Shown here: positions 52,675 to 61,585 of the stretch, piece by piece
Layout: each line of letters opens with the position of its first letter
How positions within the stretch are numbered: the stretch's first letter is position 1
NCBI GenBank assembly: GCA_965279475.1
Contig: CBDIIA010000003.1
Span: 1,488,001 to 1,552,000, forward strand
Source of the DNA: Pseudorhodoferax sp965279475
Lineage (GTDB): Bacteria; Pseudomonadota; Gammaproteobacteria; Burkholderiales; Burkholderiaceae_C
Direction of reading: 5' to 3'
DNA length: 64,000 bases
Position numbers and translations under genes: made by a program
The notes under the pieces: generated by a model
The model's input: the letters and a program-made list of their open reading frames with translations, nothing else
Told to the model about the DNA's origin: nothing
The model's database searches: none

Positions 52675-53507
52675 AACAAAGCTCCTAGGTAAGTGGACGA
52701 ATCTTCGGGAGGACCATCCGGCGAGCCGCTGGCGGCGCCCGGTTGCGGTGCATGTTTCACAGCTTTGGGTTTACCACCGCGTGCGATTTTGCTTGTATGC
52801 AAGACTTGTGCCGCAACGCCTTCAGCGGCATCGCCGGCCTTGGCCACCGGCGCGAGTGCGTTGCGCAGCTGGGCCAGCGGATCGCTCTGCACCGGCAGCT
52901 TCAGTGCGTCGTGCACCGTGCCGATGTGGCGCGCCATCATGTCTTCGGCCAATGCGAAATCACCCCGTTCCAACGCAGCGACGATCTGCACGTGGTCCTC
53001 GCACGACTGCGTGGCGTTCTGTGACGACTGGTACAGCATCGCGATCAAGGTGGTGCGCGCCGTGAAGTCGCGCAGCGTGTCGGCCAGCAGCGTATTGCCC
53101 AGGCATTCGGCCAGGCAGACGTGGAAGTCGCCCAGCAGGAAACTGCGCGTGCCGACGTCGCTGCCTTGCAGGGCGGCCTTCTCGCGGCTCAGGTGGGCCT
53201 TCAGGCGCTTGAGCGCGGGTTTGTCCACCGTGCGGGTGTTGCGGATCAGCCCGGTCTCGATCACGCGGCGGGCCTCGAATGCCTCGCGCGCTTCGTCCTG
53301 CGAGGGTTCGATCACATACCAGCCGCGCCGCGCGCTGACGGTGACGATGCCGCGCGCGGCCAGCCGCGTCAGCGCCTCGCGCACCACGGTGCGGCTGCAA
53401 TCGAACAGCATCGCCAGCTGCTGTTCACCCAGACGCGCACCGGGCGCGAGTTTCTGCGCCATCACGGCCTCGATGATGCGGTCGCTGATGTCCGAAGCGG
53501 TGGTCAT
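52671..53507 (-). CDS. GntR-family regulator (FCD domain), first gene of the ABC operon
   Basis: Regulator of 278 residues: winged helix domain about 1-75 (DRIIEAVMAQKLAPGARLGEQQLA ... CSRTVVREALTRLAARGIVTVS) and FCD effector domain (80-215) with the metal ligands Asp and His in DFHVCLAEC, DHVQIVAAL and ARHIGTVHDAL. A 60-residue Ala/Pro/Gly-rich tail of unknown role follows. It starts the operon and overlaps the receptor gene by 4 bases, so it should report on its own transporter. An inverted repeat and a TTGTATAT-type motif lie just upstream of its start. Confidence 0.9.
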   Translation of the reverse strand: MTTASDISDRIIEAVMAQKLAPGARLGEQQLAMLFDCSRTVVREALTRLAARGIVTVSARRGWYVIEPSQDEAREAFEARRVIETGLIRNTRTVDKPALKRLKAHLSREKAALQGSDVGTRSFLLGDFHVCLAECLGNTLLADTLRDFTARTTLIAMLYQSSQNATQSCEDHVQIVAALERGDFALAEDMMARHIGTVHDALKLPVQSDPLAQLRNALAPVAKAGDAAEGVAAQVLHTSKIARGGKPKAVKHAPQPGAASGSPDGPPEDSSTYLGALL

Positions 53508-53515
53508 GCGGGTTC

Positions 53516-53540
53516 ATCAGCAGTTTCCGTGCCTGCTGAT
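53516..53540. promoter_or_regulatory. Perfect 8-9-8 inverted repeat upstream of the GntR-ABC operon
   Basis: ATCAGCAG (53516-53523) and CTGCTGAT (53533-53540) form a perfect inverted repeat with a 9-base centre, starting 9 bases before the GntR start. The position overlaps the leader or promoter; an operator or a leader hairpin are both possible. Confidence 0.45.
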
Positions 53541-53548
53541 ATACAAGA
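53537..53548 (-). promoter_or_regulatory. GntR/FCD-like site CTTGTATATCAG
   Basis: On the minus strand the sequence CTTGTATATCAG matches the TTGTATACAA motif bound by many FCD-type GntR regulators at eight of ten bases. It lies 30-40 bases before the GntR gene and overlaps the inverted repeat. A second related site, CTTGTATGCAAG, is inside the gene at 52792-52803. Confidence 0.35.
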
Positions 53549-53730
53549 AAGGTGCACCAAGGTGGTGGTGAAATCCGCACCGGACGGGTCGGGCCGCACC
53601 ATGCAAGGGCCGTTGCGGCACCTCGCCGGTCGGGCGTGCCGCGGACGGCATCTCTGGCTTAATGAGATTTGTTCGCATTGCGGGCTAGAATGCGCGCACC
53701 GTGTTCTTGAACCTCTTGAGGAAACTCTTC

Positions 53731-54021
53731 ATGCGCATCCTGTCTTCCGTCGCCATCGCCGCTTCGCTGCTCTCCGTCGCTGCCGGCGCCTGGGCCCAGC
53801 ACGGCAACATCACCTGCCCGCCCGACGTGCCCAAGGCCGAATGGCGCGGCCAGATGGACCTGCAGAAGGAGCTTCAGGGCAAGGGCTGGAAGATCCGCCA
53901 GGTGAAGACCTACAACAACTGCTACGAGGTCTACGGCGTCGACGACAAGGGCACGCGGGTCGAGGTGTTCTTCCACCCCAAGAGCTTCGAGAAGGTGGCC
54001 GAGGTCGCGCAGAAGCAGTGA
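53731..54021 (+). CDS. Small exported PepSY-like protein
   Basis: A 96-residue exported protein with a Sec leader (ILSSVAIAASLLSVAAGAWAQ) and a conserved pair of cysteines, CPPDVPKAEW and NNCYEVYGVD, that could form a disulfide. The pattern of two helices and a beta hairpin (QKELQGKGWKIRQVKTYNNCYEVYGVDD) resembles PepSY-type domains found beside cytochromes b. ATG 53731 has TTGAGGAA upstream. The stop overlaps the start of the cytochrome gene (TGATG), so the two are coupled. Confidence 0.75.
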   Translation: MRILSSVAIAASLLSVAAGAWAQHGNITCPPDVPKAEWRGQMDLQKELQGKGWKIRQVKTYNNCYEVYGVDDKGTRVEVFFHPKSFEKVAEVAQKQ

Positions 54022-54566
54022 TGTCCGCCGCGTCTTCTCGGCGCGAGGGCCGGGTCCGCGTCTGGGACAAGCCGGTGCGGCTGCTGCACTGGTCGCTGGC
54101 CATCGGCGTGGCCGCCAGCTGGTGGACTTCCGCCCGCAACACCGACTGGCACCAGCAGGTGGGCTACGCCTGCTGCCTGGCGATCGCCTTGCGTTTCGTC
54201 TGGGGCTTCGCCGGCAGCCCGCACGCGCGCTTCTCCGATTTCGTGCGCGGACCGCGTGCCACGCTGGCCTACGTCCGGCACGTGGTGCGCGGCGACGAAG
54301 AGCGCCATCTGGGCCACAACCCGCTGGGCGGCTGGATGGCCGTTGCCCTGTGGCTGTGCGTGGCGCTGACCTGCGCCAGCGGCTGGCTCTACACCACCGA
54401 CCAGTTCTTCGGCGAGCCCTGGCTCGATCTGACGCACCAGGCGCTGGCCTGGGCCGTGGTCGTGCTGGTGGCCCTGCACCTGGCCGGCGTGGTGTTCACC
54501 AGCCGGCGCCACCGCGAGAACCTGGTGGGGGCAATGCTGACGGGGCGGAAGCGGCCTGGGCCCTAA
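54021..54566 (+). CDS. Cytochrome b561-type membrane protein
   Basis: Di-haem cytochrome b of 181 residues with four hydrophobic segments (LLHWSLAIGVAASWW, GYACCLAIALRFVWG, LGGWMAVALWLCVALTCASGW, LAWAVVVLVALHLAGVVF). Likely haem ligands are His in RLLHWS, the His after NTDW, His in the GDEERHLGHNP loop region and His in VALHLAG. It would move electrons across the inner membrane. Together with the PepSY-like partner it may receive electrons from a periplasmic carrier; the acceptor is unknown. Confidence 0.88.
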   Translation: MSAASSRREGRVRVWDKPVRLLHWSLAIGVAASWWTSARNTDWHQQVGYACCLAIALRFVWGFAGSPHARFSDFVRGPRATLAYVRHVVRGDEERHLGHNPLGGWMAVALWLCVALTCASGWLYTTDQFFGEPWLDLTHQALAWAVVVLVALHLAGVVFTSRRHRENLVGAMLTGRKRPGP

Positions 54567-54579
54567 CGAGAAGGGCGTC

Positions 54580-54753
54580 TCAGCCTGTCTTGCGCGCCGG
54601 CTTGGCGACCTTGGTTGGTTTCACGCCCGGCACTGCCACCCCAAACGCTTGCGCCAGCCTGCGCGCCTGCTTGGCGGACTGCGCCAGGGCTTTGGCGAGC
54701 ACCTTGGGCGGAGGCGTCAAACGGCTTTGGTGAGCTTCTGGAGTTTCTGCCAT
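54580..54753 (-). CDS. Small basic protein overlapping the zeta-like kinase gene
   Basis: A 57-residue reading frame starting at ATG 54753 inside the last 37 bases of the zeta-like gene, in another frame. The peptide is rich in Lys/Arg/Ala (VLAKALAQSAKQARRLAQAF) with a PGVKPTKVAKPARKTG tail, and probably folds as one helix with a basic end. The overlap suggests translational coupling, as in toxin-antitoxin or other paired genes. No similarity to the known epsilon antitoxin is evident. Confidence 0.5.
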   Translation of the reverse strand: MAETPEAHQSRLTPPPKVLAKALAQSAKQARRLAQAFGVAVPGVKPTKVAKPARKTG

Positions 54754-55313
54754 GTTGCGGGTTCGATCACGGTCAATTGGTTGGCGGACTGTGCGGCGAT
54801 GGGTATGGCGTCGTCGGACGATGAATTATCGAACAGCGTCCACTCGTCCGCCAGCGGAAGGTACAACGAGAAGAAGTTGTGCAGGCTTCGTCCGAACCGC
54901 CTGCGTACGACGTCATCAGGAACATCGTGCCCACCCAGCGTGACACGCAGCTTGACGCGTCGCACCGCCAGTTGCGGCCGGGTCAGCGCAAAGTAGTAGA
55001 TCGCAACGGCATAACCGCGTGCCTTGAGTTCCTTCAGGAAGAACGCAAAACTTCGGCTCGAGAGCGTGGACTCGAACGCGAAGTCGGCGCGCAATTCGGC
55101 GAGCTGGTGCAGACGCTTCAGCATGATGCGGCCCGCCTCGAACGCCACTGCATCTGTGTTGCGGCCTGACAATCCACGTGCGATGTAGTCGGCATTGACA
55201 AAGGTTTCGATGCCGAGTGCCGCAAGAATCGCGTCGGCATGGGTCGATTTTCCCGCGCCGTTCGGACCGCCGAAGACCACGACGCGTGGGGGCGGAGAGG
55301 GTGGGCTTCGCAT
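54717..55313 (-). CDS. Zeta-toxin-like P-loop kinase
   Basis: P-loop ATPase/kinase of 198 residues similar to zeta toxins and related AAA-type small kinases. Walker A is GGPNGAGKST (residues 15-24), followed by NADYIARGLS, the FEAGRIMLKRL helix, FAFESTLSSRSF and the arginine-rich RRVKLRVTLGGHDVPDDVVRRRF. True zeta toxins phosphorylate UDP-N-acetylglucosamine; this shorter chromosomal type may instead be a general nucleotide-linked kinase. It lies on the AapP strand 53 bases after that gene and overlaps a 57-residue basic ORF, a possible partner. No epsilon-type antitoxin is visible. Confidence 0.8.
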   Translation of the reverse strand: MRSPPSPPPRVVVFGGPNGAGKSTHADAILAALGIETFVNADYIARGLSGRNTDAVAFEAGRIMLKRLHQLAELRADFAFESTLSSRSFAFFLKELKARGYAVAIYYFALTRPQLAVRRVKLRVTLGGHDVPDDVVRRRFGRSLHNFFSLYLPLADEWTLFDNSSSDDAIPIAAQSANQLTVIEPATWQKLQKLTKAV

Positions 55314-55366
55314 CACCGCATCATACGGACGGCTCTGCGGGGAATCGACTGCGGCGAGATCGGCGC

Positions 55367-56115
<749 letters not shown>

Positions 56116-56119
<4 letters not shown>

Positions 56120-57222
56120 CTGGCTTTTCCCTTGTTGACCTGTTTTTCCACCCACAGGCTGTAGCGCGACATAGAGAAGCAGAACGCGAAGTAGATCATC
56201 GCGATGAAGGCATAGGCCTCGATCTTGAACGGCCGCCAGTTCGGGTCGGAGTTCAGCGCCAGGCCCAGCGAGCCCGTCAGCTCGTAGAGGCTCACGATGG
56301 TGACGAGCGAGGTGTCCTTGAAGATCGAGATGAAGTTGTTCATCAGTCCGGGCACGACGATCGCCAGCGCCTGCGGCAGCACGATCTTGCGCTGCGTCTG
56401 CCAGTAGCCGAGGCCCAGCGTCGCGGCGGCCTCGATCTGCCCCTTGGGCACGGCCTGCAGCCCGCCGCGGATCACCTCGGCCATGTAGGCCGCGGCGAAC
56501 AGCGTGATGCCGACCAGCACGCGCACCAGCACGTCGACCGTCACCCCCTGCGGCATGAACAGCGGAAACATGAACGAGGCCATGAACAGCACCGAGATCA
56601 GCGGCACGCCGCGCACCAGCTCGACGAACACGGTGCACAGGCTGCGGATCGCCGGCAGGTGCGATCGCCGCCCCAGCGCGACCACCACCGACAGCGGGAA
56701 CGCAAACGCGATCGACAGCGACGCCAGCAGGATGGTCAGCGGAAAGCCGCCCCAGCGGTCGGTCTCGACCTTCGTCAGCCCGCCGATGCCACCGTGCATC
56801 AGCCAGAAGAACGCCGCCAGCACGGCCAGCCACAGCAGCACCAGCCAGGGCCGCCAGAAGACGCGGGTGCAACTGGCCACCAGCAGGCCCACCATCAGCA
56901 GCGTGGCGACCAGCGGGCGCCATTGCTGCTCGAACGGGTAGCGGCCGAACAGGATGAAGCGGTACTTCTCGGCCACCACACCCCAGCAGGCACCGGCATG
57001 TTCGGCACGGCAGGCCTCGGCCACCGGCACCCACACGGCGCGCAGCAGCGCCCAGTCGACCAGCCGCAGCGCCGCCCACAGCAGCAAGCCGCCCAGCAAC
57101 ACCGTCGCGATCGAGGTCTGCCAGTCGCCGAACAGGTTGCTGCGGATCCATGCCGGCGCCCCGCGATGCCGCACCGGTGCGGGGCGGGCTGCGATCGGCA
57201 ACGTGGAGGCGGGGGCTTGCAC
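56116..57222 (-). CDS. aapM: General amino acid ABC transporter permease AapM
   Basis: Long HisMQ-type permease of 368 residues, the usual size for AapM/YhdY. The N-terminal quarter has extra helices; the core follows, with LVRGVPLISVLFMASFMFPLF and the coupling loop QAVPKGQIEAAATLGLGYWQT. GTG 57222 is chosen because it follows the aapQ stop (TAA) by two bases and no ATG is available in the early region. Confidence 0.9.
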
Positions 57223-57224
57223 GC

Positions 57225-58406
57225 TTATCTTTCTTGGATGGCGGCGCGCGCGTTGTACCAATTCATCAGCGCCGACGTGCTGAGCGAGGTCGTCAGGTAC
57301 ACCAGCATCACGATGGCGATGCACTCGACCGCGCGGCCGGTCTGGTTCAGCGAGGTGTTGGCGATCGACACCACGTCCGGGTAGCCGATGGCCACCGCCA
57401 GCGACGAGTTCTTCGTCAGGTTCAGGTACTGGTTGGTCATCGGCGGGATGATCACGCGCAGCGCCTGCGGCAGCACCACCAGCCGCACCTCGAGGCCCGG
57501 GCTCAGGCCCAGCGCCGCCGCCGCCTCGGCCTGGCCGCGCGGCACCGACTGGATGCCGGCGCGCACGACCTCGGCCACGAAGGCGGCGGTGTAGAAGGTC
57601 AGGCCGAACAGCACGGCCATGAACTCGGGCGTGACCGCGCCGCCGCGTTCGATGGCGAACTCGCCCTTCACCGGCAGGTCGAGGTCGGTGTGGGCCCCGC
57701 CCACGGCCCACAGCACCACGGTGGCCAGCAGCACGATCGCCAGCGGCACCAGCACCCTGCTGCGCGGCACGCCGGTCGCCTCGAAGCGCCTGCGGCCCCA
57801 GCGCTGGTACAGCCAGCCCAGCACCAGGCCCAGCAGCAGGCCGGCCAGCGCCAGCTGCTGCCCTGGCGTCCACAACGGGATCGGGAAGTTCAGGCCGCCC
57901 TTGCTGAGAAATATCGGGCCGAGCTTCCAGGCGTCGGTGGTGTCGGGCAGCACCTCGGTCAGCAGCAGGTACCACACCAGCAACTGCAGCAGGATCGGGA
58001 TGTTGCGGAAACACTCCACGTAGGCTGCGCACAGCCCGCGCACCAGCGCGTTGCGCGAGAAGCGGCCGATGCCCACCAGCGTGCCGATCAGCGTGGTCAG
58101 CACGATGCCGGCCACCGCCACGCGCAGCGTGTTCGACAGGCCGATCAGGAACGCCTTCCAGTACGCGTCAGCCGAATCGAAGGCAAAAACGCTCTCGCCG
58201 ATCGAGAAGCCCGCCGGCTGCGTGAGAAAGTCGAACCCGCTCTGGATACCGCGCAACCGCATGTTGAACAGCGTGTTGTTCGCCAGGAACCAGACCAGCG
58301 CAGCGATCACCGCGACCGCCAGAACCTGATAGACCAGGCCCCGCACGGCGCGGCTGCGCCAGCTCCAGGCCTTCTTCCTGGGTGGCGGTCTGAGAGGGGC
58401 AGTCAA
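57225..58406 (-). CDS. aapQ: General amino acid ABC transporter permease AapQ
   Basis: HisMQ-type permease of 393 residues with a long N-terminal extension and a central insert, as expected for AapQ/YhdX. The core has AAYVECFRNIPILLQLLVWY, the periplasmic insert LNFPIPLWTPGQQL, and the coupling loop SVPRGQAEAAAALGLSPGLE. It is downstream of aapJ after 27 bases and directly upstream of aapM. Confidence 0.92.
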   Translation of the reverse strand: MTAPLRPPPRKKAWSWRSRAVRGLVYQVLAVAVIAALVWFLANNTLFNMRLRGIQSGFDFLTQPAGFSIGESVFAFDSADAYWKAFLIGLSNTLRVAVAGIVLTTLIGTLVGIGRFSRNALVRGLCAAYVECFRNIPILLQLLVWYLLLTEVLPDTTDAWKLGPIFLSKGGLNFPIPLWTPGQQLALAGLLLGLVLGWLYQRWGRRRFEATGVPRSRVLVPLAIVLLATVVLWAVGGAHTDLDLPVKGEFAIERGGAVTPEFMAVLFGLTFYTAAFVAEVVRAGIQSVPRGQAEAAAALGLSPGLEVRLVVLPQALRVIIPPMTNQYLNLTKNSSLAVAIGYPDVVSIANTSLNQTGRAVECIAIVMLVYLTTSLSTSALMNWYNARAAIQER

Positions 58407-58433
58407 CGGGGTCGTCTCACGGATCGTGCGCGA

Positions 58434-59471
58434 TCAGCGAACAGGTATCGCGTACTGCAGCCCGCCCTTGTTCCACTGGTTGTTCAGCCCGCGCGGCAGT
58501 GCCAGGGGCGATTTCGGTCCGACGTTGCGCTCGAAGATCTCGCCGTAGTTGCCGGTGGTCTTCAGCGCCTTGGCCATCCAGTCGCGGTCCAGGCCCAGCA
58601 GCTTGCCGGTGTCTTCGCCGGTGCCCAGGATGCGCTGCACCACCGGGTCCTGGCTGGTCTTCTGCTGGTCGACGTTGGCCTGCGTGACGCCGTATTCCTC
58701 GGCTTCGATCAGGCCGTAGATGACCCACTTGACGATGGAGAACCATTCGTCGTCGCCGCGCCGCACCATCGGGCCGAGCGGCTCCTTGGAGATCAGTTCG
58801 GGCAGGATCACGTGGTCGGCCGGGTTCTTGGCTTCCTTGTTGCGGATCGAGGCCAGGCCCGACGCGTCGGTGGTGTAGCCGATGCAGCGGCCCGAGAAGT
58901 AGGCGGCATTGGCAGCCTCGAACTTCTCGAACACCACCGGCTTGAGGTTCAGGTCGTTGGCTTTGGAATAGTCGGCCAGGTTCTTCTCGGTCGTGGTGCC
59001 CGACTGCACGCAGACGGTCTGGCCCTTCAACTGCTTGGCGCTCTTGATCTTGGTCTTGGCCGGCACGATGAAGCCCTGGCCATCGTAGTACGTCACGGCC
59101 GTCATCTGCAGGCCCAGCGAGGCATCGCGGCTCAGTGTGAAGGTGGTGTTGCGCGACAGCACGTCGATCTCGCCGGACTGCAGCGCGGTGAAACGTTGTG
59201 GCGCCGTGAGCGGCACGTACTTGACCTTTTCGCCGTCGCCCAGCACCGCGGCGGCCACGGCGCGGCAGATGTCGACGTCGAGCCCGGTCCACTTGCCGTT
59301 GGAATCGGCCGCCGAGAAGCCTGCCAGCCCGGTGTTGACGCCGCAGACCACCTGGCCGCGCGACTTGATGCCGTCCAGCGTCTTGCCGGCGTGCGCCGGC
59401 AGGGTGCACAGGGCGGCAGCGCAGGCCAGCGCCGTGGCGGCGATACGGGTCGGGAAAGCGGTCGTGTGCAT
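58434..59471 (-). CDS. aapJ: General amino acid-binding periplasmic protein AapJ
   Basis: Family 3 solute receptor of 345 residues, as for AapJ/BztA. It has a Sec leader ending PAHA, then VVCGVNTGLAGFSAADSNGKW, VDVLSRNTTFTLSRD, YYDGQGFIV and the C-terminal NYGEIFERNVGPKSPL. Broad L-amino acid binding is known for the family. ATG 59471 follows a CTGGAGA site. It is the first gene of the aapJQMP operon and is divergent from the acyl-CoA ligase (246-base gap). Confidence 0.93.
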   Translation of the reverse strand: MHTTAFPTRIAATALACAAALCTLPAHAGKTLDGIKSRGQVVCGVNTGLAGFSAADSNGKWTGLDVDICRAVAAAVLGDGEKVKYVPLTAPQRFTALQSGEIDVLSRNTTFTLSRDASLGLQMTAVTYYDGQGFIVPAKTKIKSAKQLKGQTVCVQSGTTTEKNLADYSKANDLNLKPVVFEKFEAANAAYFSGRCIGYTTDASGLASIRNKEAKNPADHVILPELISKEPLGPMVRRGDDEWFSIVKWVIYGLIEAEEYGVTQANVDQQKTSQDPVVQRILGTGEDTGKLLGLDRDWMAKALKTTGNYGEIFERNVGPKSPLALPRGLNNQWNKGGLQYAIPVR

Positions 59472-59717
59472 GGGGTATCTCCAGTTGGATGGTTCGGAAG
59501 CCGGCCGCCATCGTACGTCCTGCCGCCGGCAAAAGGCCAGTTTGGCGCCCAGTCCCGGTGTTCCTCTGTCAGCAGCAGGTTCTATGCCAGTGGAGCGCCG
59601 CTGTGCTGTCTCGCCATGGCGTCCCATAGGTGACAAAACCGATGGGCTGCCGGGCAGCAGTCCCGTATTCTGTGCCCGACCCGCGGGCGGACGCCTGCAA
59701 GAAGAACCGGAGACTCC

Positions 59718-61478
59718 ATGACCCATTCGATCCCGCCGGCCGCCGACCCGCACGGCGGCACGCCGCCACGGCCCGCCGCACGTGCCCACCATCGCTTCTG
59801 GCCAAAGCGGCTGCCCCACGCGATCGGCCTGCCGGCCACGCCGCTGTGGGACAACCTGGCGGTCAGTGCCCGCCGCTACCCCGACCGGACTGCGCTGGTG
59901 TTCTTCGGGCGAGTCACCACCTACGCCGAACTGGCACGCCAGGCCGAGCAACTGGCCGGCCGCCTCCATGCCTTGGGCGTGCGCCAGGGCGATCGGGTGC
60001 TGCTCGATATGCAGAACTGCCCGCAGCTGGTGCTGGCGCACTGGGCCATCCTGCGCGCCAACGCGGTGGTGGTGCCGGTCAACCCGATGAACCGGGCCGA
60101 GGAGCTGAAGCACTACATCGTCGACCCCGACGCCCGGGTGGCGATCACCACCGGCGACCTCGCGGCCGAACTGGCGCGTGCCAGCGACATGCTGCCGGCC
60201 GGGCAGCGGCTGGCGCACCTGGTGGTGACGCAGTTCACCGATGCGTTCGACGCGGCAATCGAGGGCGACGACGCCCCACCGGCGCACTGGCGCGAATGGC
60301 TGCTGACGCGGCACCCGCTGCCGGCGCTGGTCGATGGCCAGGTGCACGACTGGCAGGCCCTGCTCGACGACGGCGCTGCGCCGGCGGCGCCACCGCTGGC
60401 CGTGGGCCCGGCCGATCTCGCGATCCTGCCCTACACCAGCGGTACGACCGGCCTGCCCAAGGGCTGCATGCACACGCACGCCAGCATCATGCACAACGCC
60501 GTCGCCAGCGTGATCTGGGGCAACGTGACGCACGAGAATGTGGCCCTGGCCGCGGTGCCGATGTTCCACATCACCGGCATGGTGAGCATGATGCACACCA
60601 ACATCCACGCCGGCGCCACGCTGGTGGTGATGCCGCGCTGGGACCGCGATCTGGCCGGCCGGCTGATCTCGCGCTGGCGCGTGACGCACTGGACCAACAT
60701 TCCGACGATGGTGATCGACCTGCTCGGCAGTCCGCACTTCGAGCGCTATGACCTGTCGAGCCTGGTCTACATCGGCGGTGGCGGGGCGGCGATGCCGCAG
60801 GCGGTCGCACAGCGGCTGCTCGACGGCTTCGGACTGCGCTACGTCGAGGGTTATGGCCTGACCGAGACCGCCGCGCCGTCGCACACCAACCCGGCCGATG
60901 CGCCCAAGCAGCAGTGCCTGGGCGTGCCGTTCATGAGCACCGACGCACGTGTGATCGACCCCGACACGCTGCGCGAGATGCCGCCGGGCGAGCAGGGCGA
61001 GATCATCATCCGCGGGCCGCAGCTGTTCTCGGGCTACTGGAAGCGGCCCGAAGCCACGGCCGACGCCTTCATCACGTTCGACGGCCAGCGTTTCTTCCGC
61101 TCCGGCGACCTGGGCCACGTCGACACCGACGGCTATTTCTTCCTGACCGACCGGTTGAAGCGGATGATCAACGCGTCCGGCTTCAAGGTCTGGCCGGCCG
61201 AGGTCGAGGCCCTGCTGTTCCGCCACCCAGCGATCCAGGAGGCCTGCATCATCTCGGCGACCGACGCCTACCGCGGCGAAACGGTCAAGGCCGTCATCGT
61301 GTTGCGCGAGGCGTTCAAGGGCAAGGTCGGCGCCGAGGACATCATGGCCTGGTGCCGCGACAACATGGCGGTGTACAAACTGCCGCGTATCGTCGAATTT
61401 GTCGACACCTTGCCCAAGAGCGGGAGCGGCAAGGTGATGTGGCGGCTGCTGCAGGAGCGCGAGCAGCAGAAAACGTAA
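59718..61478 (+). CDS. Fatty-acyl/aromatic acyl-CoA ligase
   Basis: AMP-forming ligase of 586 residues that activates a carboxylic acid to its CoA thioester. The adenylate motif YTSGTTGLPKG, then FHITGMVSMM, EGYGLTETAAP, GEIIIRGPQLFSGYWK and the C-terminal catalytic lysine in SGSGKVMWRL are all present. It most resembles medium/long chain or 4-coumarate-like ligases. Acid specificity is not readable. GACGCCTG...GGAGA precede ATG 59718. Single gene, divergent from aapJ. Confidence 0.9.
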   Translation: MTHSIPPAADPHGGTPPRPAARAHHRFWPKRLPHAIGLPATPLWDNLAVSARRYPDRTALVFFGRVTTYAELARQAEQLAGRLHALGVRQGDRVLLDMQNCPQLVLAHWAILRANAVVVPVNPMNRAEELKHYIVDPDARVAITTGDLAAELARASDMLPAGQRLAHLVVTQFTDAFDAAIEGDDAPPAHWREWLLTRHPLPALVDGQVHDWQALLDDGAAPAAPPLAVGPADLAILPYTSGTTGLPKGCMHTHASIMHNAVASVIWGNVTHENVALAAVPMFHITGMVSMMHTNIHAGATLVVMPRWDRDLAGRLISRWRVTHWTNIPTMVIDLLGSPHFERYDLSSLVYIGGGGAAMPQAVAQRLLDGFGLRYVEGYGLTETAAPSHTNPADAPKQQCLGVPFMSTDARVIDPDTLREMPPGEQGEIIIRGPQLFSGYWKRPEATADAFITFDGQRFFRSGDLGHVDTDGYFFLTDRLKRMINASGFKVWPAEVEALLFRHPAIQEACIISATDAYRGETVKAVIVLREAFKGKVGAEDIMAWCRDNMAVYKLPRIVEFVDTLPKSGSGKVMWRLLQEREQQKT

Positions 61479-61585
61479 CGGTTGGTACGGTGTCGCGGGG
61501 ACGCGGCAGTGGGGTTCGCGTCGACGCGCATGCGTTCTAGAATGAAAAACGACGCATTCGCGTGAAGGACGCTGCACCCAGACCC

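Noticed and set aside
61542..61565. Seven-codon leader peptide before the Cache-PAS-GGDEF gene
   Set aside because: Its ATG overlaps the likely -10 element (TAGAAT at 61538-61543), so it is probably not transcribed.
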